A stretch of DNA of 64,000 nucleotides, taken from assembly GCF_042651965.1 (NCBI RefSeq), contig NZ_JBHSDY010000002.1:434001-498000 (forward strand), written 5' to 3'. Numbering within the stretch: the stretch's first letter is position 1; each line of letters opens with the position of its first letter. Source of the stretch: Castellaniella hirudinis (GTDB lineage: Bacteria > Pseudomonadota > Gammaproteobacteria > Burkholderiales > Burkholderiaceae_B). Below, in pieces: positions 33,277 to 41,330 of the stretch. Both the position numbers and the translations under genes were made by a program. The notes under the pieces were generated by a model. The model saw only the letters and a program-made list of their open reading frames with translations, was not told the DNA's origin and ran no database searches.

Positions 33277-33350
33277 TGGAGCGGGTGATGGGAATCGAAC
33301 CCACGCTTGAGGCTTGGGAAGCCGCCGTTCTACCATTGAACTACACCCGC
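33277..33350 (-). tRNA. tRNA-Gly (anticodon CCC)
   Basis: 74 nt including encoded CCA. The acceptor GCGGGTG/CACCCGC, D stem GTTC/GAAC, anticodon loop TTCCCAA and T arm GTGGG TTCGATT CCCAT all fit. The anticodon stem GCGGC/GCCTC has one C-U mismatch (positions 28 and 42), in the 3' half of the gene. The 3' end faces the metal island, the usual orientation for integration of islands at tRNA genes. No integrase gene or second copy of the 3' end was found in the window. Confidence 0.93.
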
Positions 33351-33434
33351 ATCGAGGAAGGTCGATGACAGCAAGGATCGTTGGTAAAATCGAGGCTTAC
33401 CGAGTCCCTTGCAGCCCAACATTTTAACAGCATT

Positions 33435-34187
33435 TTGAACCTGCCCAAATCCCCCCCGCCCGTCGTGACCGCCCAGACCCCGTCGGGCAGCACGCACATC
33501 CGCAGCTTCGTCCACCGCCGCGCCCACATCACCCCCAGCCAGGAACAGGCGATCGCCGAATGGCTGCCACGCTGGTCGATCCGCTACCAGGACACGCCCC
33601 TCGATCTGGCGGCCGCCTTCGGCCGCCCGGCGCCGGTGATCCTGGAGATCGGCTTCGGCATGGGCGAAACCACCCAGAAGATCGCTCAGGCCCGGCCCGG
33701 TGACAACTTCCTGGGAGTAGAGGTCTTCAACGCCGGGGTGGGCGCGCTGCTCAAGCGCATCCACGAAAACGCGCTGGACAACGTCCGCATCATCCAGCAC
33801 GACGCGGTCGAGGTGCTGCGCGACATGATCGCGCCGGGATCGCTGGCCGGCGTGCACATCTATTTCCCCGACCCTTGGCCGAAAAAGCGTCACCACAAGC
33901 GCCGCCTGATCCAGCCGGCGTTCATCGAACTGCTGAGCAGCCGCATGGCGCCGGGCGCATACTTGCACTGCGCCACGGACTGGGAGCACTACGCCCAGCA
34001 GATGCTGGAGGTCCTGTCGGCCGCGCCGTCCCTACAAAACACCTGCGCGGACTACGCGCCGCGTCCCGACTACCGTCCGCTGACGAAATTCGAGAACCGC
34101 GGCCTGCGGCTGGGCCACGGAGTCTGGGATCTGATCTTCACGCGCCGCGCCCCGACGGACGCCGCGTCCGCACCGGAGGCCACCTGA
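33435..34187 (+). CDS. trmB: tRNA (guanine-N7)-methyltransferase
   Basis: About 250 residues. It has the class I methyltransferase motif ILEIGFGMGE, the TrmB signature IYFPDPWPKKRHHKRR, and a C-terminal TKFENRGLRLGHGVWDL. It makes m7G46 in tRNAs using S-adenosylmethionine. The start is uncertain: TTG 33435, GTG 33465 or ATG 33381, the last of which would begin just 31 bp from the tRNA gene. Its stop overlaps the next ATG by one base. It is the first clear housekeeping gene after the island. Confidence 0.93.
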   Translation: MNLPKSPPPVVTAQTPSGSTHIRSFVHRRAHITPSQEQAIAEWLPRWSIRYQDTPLDLAAAFGRPAPVILEIGFGMGETTQKIAQARPGDNFLGVEVFNAGVGALLKRIHENALDNVRIIQHDAVEVLRDMIAPGSLAGVHIYFPDPWPKKRHHKRRLIQPAFIELLSSRMAPGAYLHCATDWEHYAQQMLEVLSAAPSLQNTCADYAPRPDYRPLTKFENRGLRLGHGVWDLIFTRRAPTDAASAPEAT

Positions 34188-35125
34188 TGTATCCCGAAAT
34201 CGAGCCCTACGCGCAAGGCTTCATGGACGCCGGCCACGGCCACCGCGTCTACTGGGAACTGTGCGGCAATCCCCAGGGCCGGCCGGCGGTGTTCCTGCAC
34301 GGCGGGCCGGGCGCAGGCTGTTCGCCCGCCCACCGACGCCTGTTCGACCCCGAACGCTACAACGTCCTGTTGTTCGACCAGCGCGGCTGCGGCCGCTCGG
34401 TGCCGTCGGCCGACATCGAGCACAACACGACCTGGGACCTGGTCGCCGACATCGAACGCCTGCGCACCGAAGTCCTGCATGCCGAGCAGATGGTGGTGTT
34501 CGGCGGCTCCTGGGGCTCGACCCTGGCGCTGGCCTACGCCGAGACCCACCCGGCACGCGTGCATGCCCTGATCGTGCGCGGCATCTTCCTGCTGCGCCAG
34601 GCGGAACTGCGCTGGTTCTACCAGGAAGGCGCGTCCTGGCTGTTCCCCGACCTGTGGGAAGGCTATCTGGCCCCGATCCCCGAAGCCGAGCGCGACGACC
34701 TGATGGCCGCCTACCGCCGCCGCCTGACCAGCGACGACCCCCAGGTGCAGTTGCAGGCGGCGCACGCCTGGACGCAGTGGGAAAGCCACACCATCAGCCT
34801 GCTGCCCAATCCGGCGCACCATCGCGCGCACGCGGCCGACCAGGCGGCGCTGGCCTTCGCCCGCATCGAAAACCATTATTTCGTGAACCGGGGCTTCATG
34901 GAAGAAGGCCAGTTGCTGCGCGACGCGCACAAGCTGGCCGACATCCCCGGGGTCATCATCCAGGGCCGCTACGACGCCTGTACGCCGGCCAGATCGGCCT
35001 GGGACCTGCACCGCGCCTGGCCGCAGGCGGAATTCCACATGATCCCGGACGCCGGCCACGCCTTCGACGAGCCCGGCATCCTGACGCAATTGCTGGCCGC
35101 CACCGACCGCTACGCGGGCGATTGA
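34187..35125 (+). CDS. pip: Proline iminopeptidase
   Basis: 312 residues, an alpha/beta hydrolase with oxyanion motif FLHGGPGAG, nucleophile elbow GGSWGS, and the catalytic His in DAGHAFDEPG. The full-length MYPEIEPYAQGFMD start and the RNWTQWE-like AHAWTQWESHT helix are typical of the bacterial proline iminopeptidase S33 family, which removes N-terminal proline from peptides. ATG 34187 overlaps the trmB stop, so translation is coupled. Confidence 0.93.
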   Translation: MYPEIEPYAQGFMDAGHGHRVYWELCGNPQGRPAVFLHGGPGAGCSPAHRRLFDPERYNVLLFDQRGCGRSVPSADIEHNTTWDLVADIERLRTEVLHAEQMVVFGGSWGSTLALAYAETHPARVHALIVRGIFLLRQAELRWFYQEGASWLFPDLWEGYLAPIPEAERDDLMAAYRRRLTSDDPQVQLQAAHAWTQWESHTISLLPNPAHHRAHAADQAALAFARIENHYFVNRGFMEEGQLLRDAHKLADIPGVIIQGRYDACTPARSAWDLHRAWPQAEFHMIPDAGHAFDEPGILTQLLAATDRYAGD

Positions 35126-35138
35126 GGAGACCGACACC

Positions 35139-35345
35139 ATGAGCTTGAACATCCTGCTGAACGGCGCCGCCACCGCGCTGAACGACGTGCGCACCGTCCA
35201 CGATCTGGTGGTTCACCTGGGCTACGAGGGCAAGCGCATCGCGGTGGAACGCAACGGCGACATCGTGCCCCGCAGCCAGCACGCCCAGGCCCCGCTGGCC
35301 GAGGGCGACCGGATCGAGATCGTGGTTGCAGTCGGTGGAGGCTGA
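35139..35345 (+). CDS. thiS: ThiS-like sulfur carrier protein
   Basis: 68 residues, a beta-grasp fold ending in the required Gly-Gly (VVAVGGG), as in ThiS used for the thiazole of thiamine. ThiF would adenylate the C-terminus. No other thi gene is in the window. It lies 13 bp after pip and 43 bp before the bacterioferritin gene. Confidence 0.88.
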   Translation: MSLNILLNGAATALNDVRTVHDLVVHLGYEGKRIAVERNGDIVPRSQHAQAPLAEGDRIEIVVAVGGG

Positions 35346-35388
35346 TATGGCATACTTCACCAGTCACTGAATTTCCCCAAGGCGCACC

Positions 35389-35853
35389 ATGCAAGGCCAC
35401 CCTGAAGTCATTGCCTATCTCACCAAGCAACTGCGGGGCGAACTCGCAGCGCGCGACCAGTACTTCCTGCATTCGCGCCGCTACCAGGACCTGGGCCTGA
35501 GCAAACTCCACGCCCGCAGCGACCATGAAATGCAGGAAGAAACGCAGCACGCCGATGCCTTGCTGCAACGCCTGCTGATGCTGGAAGCCGAGCCCGACAT
35601 GCGCCCCGACGCCTTCACGCCGGGCAAGGACGTGCCCGGCATGCTGCGCGCCGACCTGGACCTGGAATATGAAGTGCGCGCCTCGCTGCGCGAGGGCATC
35701 TCGATCTGCGAGACCCACGGGGACTACGTCACCCGCGACCTGCTGTTGCTGCAGTTGCAGGACACCGAGGCCGACCACGCCTACTGGCTGGAAAAGCAGC
35801 TCGGCCTGATCGAAAAGATCGGCCTGCAGAACTACCTGCAATCGCAGGTCTGA
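35389..35853 (+). CDS. bfr: Bacterioferritin without the heme-ligand methionine
   Basis: 154 residues, full length. The ferroxidase residues are kept: E18, E51, H54, a Glu in helix C (E93) and E127/H130. The position of the heme-binding Met52 of E. coli Bfr is Thr52 here (HEMQEETQHAD), so a homomer would not bind heme in the usual way. It stores iron as a 24-mer; heme-free subunits can also mix with heme-bearing ones. No bacterioferritin-associated ferredoxin gene is adjacent. Confidence 0.93.
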   Translation: MQGHPEVIAYLTKQLRGELAARDQYFLHSRRYQDLGLSKLHARSDHEMQEETQHADALLQRLLMLEAEPDMRPDAFTPGKDVPGMLRADLDLEYEVRASLREGISICETHGDYVTRDLLLLQLQDTEADHAYWLEKQLGLIEKIGLQNYLQSQV

Positions 35854-37269
35854 TCAGCGGAAACCGCCTCGGCCCAAACCGCCCAGGCCCTTCATCCCGC
35901 CCATGGCGCGCATCATCTTCGCCATGCCGCCCTTCTTCATCTGCTTCATCATGCCCTGCATCTGCTCGAACTGCTTGAGCAGGCGGTTGACCTCCTGGAC
36001 CGGCACGCCCGAGCCCGTGGCGATGCGGCGCTTGCGCGAGGCCTTGATGAGTTCAGGCTTGGCGCGCTCCAGCGGCGTCATGGAATTCAGGATGCCCTCG
36101 GTGCGGGCAAGCTGCTTTTCCGCCTGACCGCCCTGCACCTGGGATGCGGCCTGGGCGAACTGCGCCGGCAGCTTTTCCAGCAGCGAGCCCATGTCGCCCA
36201 GTTTTTTCACCTGCTGCAACTGGTCGCGGAAGTCGTTCAGGTCGAAGCGGTCGCCGGACTTCATGCGCGCGGCGAGCTTCTGCGCCTCGGCGATGTCGAT
36301 GTTCTTCTGGGCCTGCTCGACCAGCGACACGATGTCGCCCATGCCCAGGATGCGCTGGGCCATGCGTTCAGGGTGGAAGGGCTCCAGCCCGTCCAGCTTT
36401 TCCGACACCCCGACGAACTTCAGCGGTTTGCCGGTGATCTGGCGCACCGACAGCGCCGCGCCGCCGCGCGCGTCGCCGTCCAGCTTGGTCATCACCACGC
36501 CGGTCAGCGGCAGTGCGTCGGAGAAGGCGCGCGCCACGTTGACGGCGTCCTGGCCCTGCATGGCGTCCACCACGAACAGCGTCTCGATCGGCGAGAGCAG
36601 TTCGTGCAGCGCGCGGATCTCGTCCATCATGGCCTGGTCGATGCCCAGGCGGCCCGCCGTGTCGACGATCAGCACGTCGTAATGGTGGCGCTTGGCGTGA
36701 TCCAGGGCGTCGCGGGCGATGTCCTGCGGCTTCTGCGTCGGCTCGGTCGGCAGGAAATCGACCTCGACCTGGGCGGCCACGGTCTTCAACTGGTCGATGG
36801 CGGCCGGGCGATAGACGTCGGCGCTGACCACCAGGACCTTCTTGCGGCCGGTCTTGCGGCCGTACTGGATGTGGTTGCCCTCGGACAGCCATTTGGCCAG
36901 CTTGCCGGTGGTGGTCGTTTTACCTGCGCCCTGCAGGCCGGCCATCAGGATCACCGCCGGCGGCTGGGCCGCCAGGGACAGTTCACCCGCCGCCGCACCC
37001 AGGTCGCCGCCCATCAGCGCGGTCAGTTCCTTGTGCACCACCCCGACCAGGGCCTGGCCCGGGTTCAGGCTGCCGGCGACCTCCTGGCCCAGGGCGGATT
37101 CCTTGACCCGCGCCACGAAATCGCGCACCACCGGCAGCGCCACGTCGGCCTCCAGCAGCGCCATGCGGACTTCGCGCAGCATCTCCTGGGTGTTGGCTTC
37201 GGTCAGGCGGGCCTCGCCGCGCATGGTCTTGACGACGCGCGACAGGCGGGATGTGAGGTTATCAAGCAT
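35854..37269 (-). CDS. ffh: Signal recognition particle protein Ffh
   Basis: 471 residues. The N-terminal four-helix bundle is followed by the SRP GTPase (G1 GLQGAGKTTTTGKLA, DTAGR, TKLDGDARGG) and the Met-rich M domain with GSG and a C-terminal Met/Gly/Lys tail (MMKQMKKGGMAKMM). It binds 4.5S RNA and signal sequences and delivers nascent chains to FtsY. Its stop abuts the bacterioferritin stop in convergent orientation, and its start faces the ccsA-like gene, a common Burkholderiales arrangement. Confidence 0.97.
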   Translation of the reverse strand: MLDNLTSRLSRVVKTMRGEARLTEANTQEMLREVRMALLEADVALPVVRDFVARVKESALGQEVAGSLNPGQALVGVVHKELTALMGGDLGAAAGELSLAAQPPAVILMAGLQGAGKTTTTGKLAKWLSEGNHIQYGRKTGRKKVLVVSADVYRPAAIDQLKTVAAQVEVDFLPTEPTQKPQDIARDALDHAKRHHYDVLIVDTAGRLGIDQAMMDEIRALHELLSPIETLFVVDAMQGQDAVNVARAFSDALPLTGVVMTKLDGDARGGAALSVRQITGKPLKFVGVSEKLDGLEPFHPERMAQRILGMGDIVSLVEQAQKNIDIAEAQKLAARMKSGDRFDLNDFRDQLQQVKKLGDMGSLLEKLPAQFAQAASQVQGGQAEKQLARTEGILNSMTPLERAKPELIKASRKRRIATGSGVPVQEVNRLLKQFEQMQGMMKQMKKGGMAKMMRAMGGMKGLGGLGRGGFR

Positions 37270-37364
37270 GATGCCGTATCCGTAAAACTGGTTGATCCGT
37301 CGGCCAGCGCATAAAATGGATGCTTTTGGCGGCGCAGCCCTGCGCGCCGGATACCGATAGGACT

Positions 37365-38216
37365 ATGTCAGTCAGCATTGTATTTCACTTGCTCGCCGCG
37401 CTGGCTTATGCCGTATTGGGCATCGCCCTATGGCGCCCCATCGCGCGGGCCAGCGACGTCCGTCCCACCGGCACCCTCGGCCGTAGCTGCCTGCTGGGCG
37501 CCATCGCCCTGCACGGCATCGGCCTGGCCGCCGCCGTCATCGTCCCCACCGGCCTGCACCTGAGCTGGGCGCTGGCCCTGTCCACCGCCATGTGGCTGGG
37601 CATGATCGTCTTCTGGATCGAGAATTTCCTGCTGCGCCTGGACAGCCTGCTGCTCCTGCTGCTGCCCATCGCCGCCCTGGTCAGCCTGCTGGCCGTCCTG
37701 TTCCCTCATAGCACGCTGGTGCCCCACGCCAGCAACGACTGGCTGCGCGTACACCTGCTGATCGCCATGACGGCCTACGGCCTGATCACCGTCGCCGCGC
37801 TGCACGCCATGCTGATGACCGTGCTGGACCGCCACCTGCATCGCCCCATCGAATCCGCCGGCGAACAAGGTGTCATCGGCCGCGCCATGAGCGCCATGCC
37901 GCCGCTGCTGACCCTGGAATCACTGCTGTTCCGCCTGATCTGGATCGGCTTCGGCGTACTGACGCTGACCGTCCTGACCGGCATCGCCGTGTCCCTGCGC
38001 CTCACCGGCCACGCGCTGCCCATGGACCACAAGACCGTCTTCACCCTGCTGTCCTGGGCCACCTTCGGCGTGCTGCTGGCGGGGCGTCACGTCCAGGGCT
38101 GGCGCGGCCGCATCGCCCTGCGCTGGACGCTGGCCGGCTTCGCCTTCCTGCTCCTGTCCTACACCGGCAGCCGGTTCGTCCTGGAAGTCATTCTGCAACG
38201 AGGCACTCTTGGGTAA
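37365..38216 (+). CDS. CcsA/HemX-like cytochrome c assembly membrane protein
   Basis: 283 residues with about eight membrane helices and the cytochrome-c assembly (CcsA/YpjD) domain. Conserved His occur in VHLLIAMTAYGLITVAALHA and near GHALPMDHKT, and the tail LLSYTGSRFVLEVIL is typical of the YpjD group. Proposed to handle heme or to be involved in inner-membrane biogenesis; the gene is very often next to ffh. ATG 37365 is chosen over 37320 because it leads straight into the first helix. Confidence 0.9.
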   Translation: MSVSIVFHLLAALAYAVLGIALWRPIARASDVRPTGTLGRSCLLGAIALHGIGLAAAVIVPTGLHLSWALALSTAMWLGMIVFWIENFLLRLDSLLLLLLPIAALVSLLAVLFPHSTLVPHASNDWLRVHLLIAMTAYGLITVAALHAMLMTVLDRHLHRPIESAGEQGVIGRAMSAMPPLLTLESLLFRLIWIGFGVLTLTVLTGIAVSLRLTGHALPMDHKTVFTLLSWATFGVLLAGRHVQGWRGRIALRWTLAGFAFLLLSYTGSRFVLEVILQRGTLG

Positions 38217-38457
38217 ATTCCTGCTCTGGGCGATCATCATCCTGGCCGTCCTGTTCGTCTCCCGCGTCCTGAGCCACCAAAAGGCCCAGGCCCGCCAGGC
38301 CGCCGCGCGGCGCCAGGCCGACGACGCGCAAGCCGCGTCCGAAACCATGGTGCGCTGCGCCCACTGCCGCATCTACCTGCCCCGCTCCGAGGCCTACCAA
38401 AGCCAGGGCAGGACCTGGTGCAGCCCGGAGCACGCCAGGCTGGGCCTGAGGAAATGA
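38209..38457 (+). CDS. PP0621-family small membrane-anchored protein
   Basis: 82 residues from TTG 38209, overlapping the upstream stop by eight bases. An N-terminal helix (LLWAIIILAVLFV) is followed by an Ala/Gln-rich linker and a Cys module: CAHC...WCSPEH. This is the layout of PP0621-family proteins, which lie between ccsA-like and ampD genes in many Betaproteobacteria. It probably binds zinc. Function unknown. Confidence 0.85.
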   Translation: MGKFLLWAIIILAVLFVSRVLSHQKAQARQAAARRQADDAQAASETMVRCAHCRIYLPRSEAYQSQGRTWCSPEHARLGLRK

Positions 38458-39116
38458 AGGCGGGCGGGGCTTCCGGGCCCGGGCCGAGGCGTACGCCGGC
38501 CATCGGCCCGGATGGCTGGTTGATCGGCAGCGCCGAAGATGCGCCGTCCACACAGGGCACCGTCCCCGAGATCCTGCGCCGCCCTTCACCCAACCATGAT
38601 CAACGGCCCGGCGACGAAGAGCCCTACCTGCTGGTGATCCACAACATCAGCCTGCCGCCCGGCGTGTTCACGGGCGACGCCGTCATCGATTTCTTCCAGA
38701 ACCGCCTGGATATCGCATCCCACCCCTGGTTCGAGAACATCCGCGACATGCGGGTCTCCGCCCATTTCCTGATCCGCCGCGACGGCACGATCGTGCAGTT
38801 CGTACCGACCATTTTGCGCGCCTGGCATGCGGGTGTATCGTCTTTCGAAGGCCGCGAACGCTGCAACGACTTTTCCATCGGCATCGAATTGGAAGGCACG
38901 GATACCCTGGCGTATACGGATGCGCAATATGCGCGGCTGGACGCGCTGGCGGCAGCGATCCGCGCACGGCATCCGATCCGGGCGGTGCAAGGGCACGAGC
39001 ACATCGCCCCGGGAAGAAAAACGGATCCCGGCCCATCCTTCGACTGGGGCCGATTCGAGCACACGCGAGGCGACCATGAAACCACGCATCACCGTCATCA
39101 CCCTGGGCGTCGATGA
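38454..39116 (+). CDS. ampD: 1,6-anhydro-N-acetylmuramyl-L-alanine amidase AmpD
   Basis: 220 residues. The AmpD signature is present: LLVIHNISLPPG with the first zinc His, AHFLIRRDGTIVQFVP, CNDFSIGIELEGTD, and GHEHIAPGRKTDPGPSFDW with the second His and the Asp. It cleaves the peptide from anhydromuropeptides in the cytoplasm, and its loss can induce beta-lactamase. The ATG overlaps the PP0621-family stop (ATGA). The last 14 codons overlap the next gene by 41 bases. Confidence 0.95.
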   Translation: MKAGGASGPGPRRTPAIGPDGWLIGSAEDAPSTQGTVPEILRRPSPNHDQRPGDEEPYLLVIHNISLPPGVFTGDAVIDFFQNRLDIASHPWFENIRDMRVSAHFLIRRDGTIVQFVPTILRAWHAGVSSFEGRERCNDFSIGIELEGTDTLAYTDAQYARLDALAAAIRARHPIRAVQGHEHIAPGRKTDPGPSFDWGRFEHTRGDHETTHHRHHPGRR

Positions 39117-39498
39117 TCTGCAACGATCCTTGACGTTCTACCGCGACGGCATGGGCCTGCCCACCGAGGGCATCATCGGCGAAGCATTCGAAAACGGCGC
39201 GGTTGCGTTTTTCGACCTGCAACCGGGGCTGAAACTGGCTGTCTGGCCGCGCCGAAGTCTTTCAAAGGACTCAGGTTTACCGCCAGGACAAGCCAGCGCC
39301 ACGGAACTCAGCCTTGGACATAATGTGTCGTCCCGGAATGAGGTGGACGAGGTCATGGCCCAGGCGGCAGCGGCCGGGGCCGTGATCGTGAAATCCGCGC
39401 AGGAGACGTTCTGGGGCGGGTATGCAGGGTATTTCCAGGACCCGGACGGGCATCTTTGGGAAGCGGTCTGGAATCCGGAAATACTGCCTGAAGACTAA
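39076..39498 (+). CDS. VOC (glyoxalase/bleomycin resistance) family protein
   Basis: 140 residues. A single VOC domain: ITLGVDDLQRSLTFYRDGMGLP at the start and GYAGYFQDPDGHLWEAVWNP at the end, the paired beta-alpha-beta-beta-beta modules of this superfamily. Metal-dependent lyase, dioxygenase or binding functions all occur; none can be chosen. Its ATG lies inside the end of ampD in another frame. Confidence 0.9.
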   Translation: MKPRITVITLGVDDLQRSLTFYRDGMGLPTEGIIGEAFENGAVAFFDLQPGLKLAVWPRRSLSKDSGLPPGQASATELSLGHNVSSRNEVDEVMAQAAAAGAVIVKSAQETFWGGYAGYFQDPDGHLWEAVWNPEILPED

Positions 39499-39524
39499 AG
39501 AGCCGACTGACAACGGGAGCACGC

Positions 39525-40349
39525 ATGTCTCACCCAAAAGCTCAATCCTTCCGCGCGCTGCACCACACCCCGCGCGCCTTCATCATCCCCAACCCCTGGG
39601 ACATCGGCACGGCCAGGCTGCTGGCGGACATGGGGTTCCAGGCACTGGCGACCACCAGCGCGGGCTACGCCTACACCCAGGGCCTCTCCGACAACCAGGT
39701 CGATCGGGACCGGATGCTGAAACACGTGGCGGAGCTGGCGGCGGCCACCGATCTGCCCATCAGCGCAGACATGGAAAATGGTTATGCGGAAACGCTGGAA
39801 GGGGTCGCGGAAACCTACCGCCTGACGGCGCAGGCGGGTGCAGTGGGGGCCTCCATCGAGGATGCCACAGGCCGGGCCGACGATCCGGTCTACGGACTGG
39901 CCGAGGCCGTGGACCGCGTGACGGCGGCGGTCGAAGCCGTGCGCGCATTGCCCGACCCCTTCACGCTGACGGCGCGGGCGGAAAACCATCTGCATGGGCG
40001 TACCGATCTGAACGACACGATCCGCCGCCTGCAGGCCTATCAAGAGGCCGGCGCCGACGTGCTCTACGCGCCGGGGCTGCGCACGCGCGAGGAAATTCTG
40101 GCCGTGGTGCGCTCGGTGGACCGGCCGGTGAACGTGTTGATGGGCGCGCCGGGCATGAACCTCTCGGCCGATGATCTCTCGGACATGGGCGTGAAGCGCA
40201 TCAGCATAGGCAGCGCGCTCAGCCGTGCCGCATTCGGCGCATTCCTGCGCGCCGGCCGCGAGATGCTGGAGCGCGGCACCTTCACCTTCGGGGAAGACGC
40301 CGTCAGCTACGCAGAGATGGCGCGATTGCTCGATCCCCGCAGTTCGTAG
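39525..40349 (+). CDS. Isocitrate lyase / PEP mutase family protein
   Basis: 274 residues. The TIM-barrel family motifs are IPNPWDIGTARLLADMGFQALATTSAG, the metal-binding SADMENGYA and SIEDATGR. Oxaloacetate decarboxylase-like or phosphonate-related lyase activities are known in this family. The usual isocitrate lyase KKCGH motif is absent, so it is not AceA. It stands alone; the specific substrate cannot be assigned. Confidence 0.9.
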   Translation: MSHPKAQSFRALHHTPRAFIIPNPWDIGTARLLADMGFQALATTSAGYAYTQGLSDNQVDRDRMLKHVAELAAATDLPISADMENGYAETLEGVAETYRLTAQAGAVGASIEDATGRADDPVYGLAEAVDRVTAAVEAVRALPDPFTLTARAENHLHGRTDLNDTIRRLQAYQEAGADVLYAPGLRTREEILAVVRSVDRPVNVLMGAPGMNLSADDLSDMGVKRISIGSALSRAAFGAFLRAGREMLERGTFTFGEDAVSYAEMARLLDPRSS

Positions 40350-40440
40350 CACGGGCAGCGTAGGACGGGCACCACAGCGAGATGGCTGCTTTCAGGCCCA
40401 GGCAGTAAAATAGAACATTCCTTCTGAATCAGGCATATTC

Positions 40441-40629
40441 ATGTCCAGTCAGCGCATGTATCAACACCCAAGCCAGGAAGCCATCCTGCGTGCCGTAGCC
40501 AGTTCCACGGCCATCGAAACGGGTCAACGCATCGCTGATATCGAAGCAAAACTGCGTGGCGGGGATAGCCATCTTCCCCAGGTCTCCCTGGCGGCGCTCA
40601 GCCGCCCCGTCCAGCCAACGCAACGCTGA
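40441..40629 (+). CDS. Small 62-residue protein convergent with fic
   Basis: A helical, charged protein (MSSQRMYQHPSQEAILRAV...) without Cys or membrane segment. It has its own leader with an A+T-rich stretch upstream of ATG 40441. Its 3' end overlaps the fic gene on the other strand by 32 bases. It contains SSTAIETG, close to the SxxxE(G/N) inhibitory helix of Fic antitoxins except that T replaces G/N. A regulator of the neighbouring Fic protein is possible but unproven. Confidence 0.5.
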   Translation: MSSQRMYQHPSQEAILRAVASSTAIETGQRIADIEAKLRGGDSHLPQVSLAALSRPVQPTQR

Positions 40630-41227
40630 CCAATGCGCGCATGGGCGCGTAGTCCATGCCCACACCGCGTTGAATGGCAGTGAAATAGGCGTTTTTGTCC
40701 GCATCCCATTGGCTATAGTCCAACGGACCGCGACCGGCCTGCACCGCCATCACGTCAGCCAGCAGGCGAGACAGGCGTCCGTTGCCTTCACGGAACGCAT
40801 GGATAAGAATGAGTTCGACATGGCAGACGGCGATGGCCTCGACCAGGGCGCTGTCATCGATACCATGGCATGGCGTGTAGCGATGCAGGAATTTTCGCTC
40901 GAACTCATCCAGCAATCGGGAAATCTGCAGGGCGGCAGCGAAATGGAAGCCGTCCTTGCTCATGTTGACGGATCGCGGCTGCCCGGCCCAGTCGTACACA
41001 TTGCCCAGCCACTGGTAATGCCATCCCATCAGGTCGGCCACATCCAGCCGCCGATCGGGAAACTGCTCCCGCAGCATCCGTTCATAGAGCCGCAGCAACA
41101 GCCTCGTCTCGAGTTCGGCCATCACGGCCGGATCCGTGATGCCTTGTCGATTCCGCAGCACCAGCTCGTTCGATCCAGGCTGGCACTCGACCTGCGAGCC
41201 GGTGGCTTGGTAACGGTTGGCGACCAT
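40598..41227 (-). CDS. Fic domain AMP-transferase-like protein
   Basis: 209 residues. The Fic core motif is HAFREGNGRLSR (H143-R154), matching HxFx(D/E)GNGRxxR with the catalytic His; Ala replaces the usual Pro. The flap region lies near GQPRSVNMSKDGFHFA. Fic enzymes transfer AMP or related groups to target proteins. The N-terminus (about 40 residues) carries no obvious SxxxE(G/N) helix, so it looks like a class I enzyme that would need a separate antitoxin. Confidence 0.88.
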   Translation of the reverse strand: MVANRYQATGSQVECQPGSNELVLRNRQGITDPAVMAELETRLLLRLYERMLREQFPDRRLDVADLMGWHYQWLGNVYDWAGQPRSVNMSKDGFHFAAALQISRLLDEFERKFLHRYTPCHGIDDSALVEAIAVCHVELILIHAFREGNGRLSRLLADVMAVQAGRGPLDYSQWDADKNAYFTAIQRGVGMDYAPMRALVSVALAGRGG

Positions 41228-41330
41228 ACCATTCTCAATGAGTTGAGGGTTGCGGCCAAGCGCAGCCGCTGGATGTCAGTATGCCTTCATGGGCTCGCAA
41301 CCACCAGTGCGGGCCACGCCCGCACCGCCG

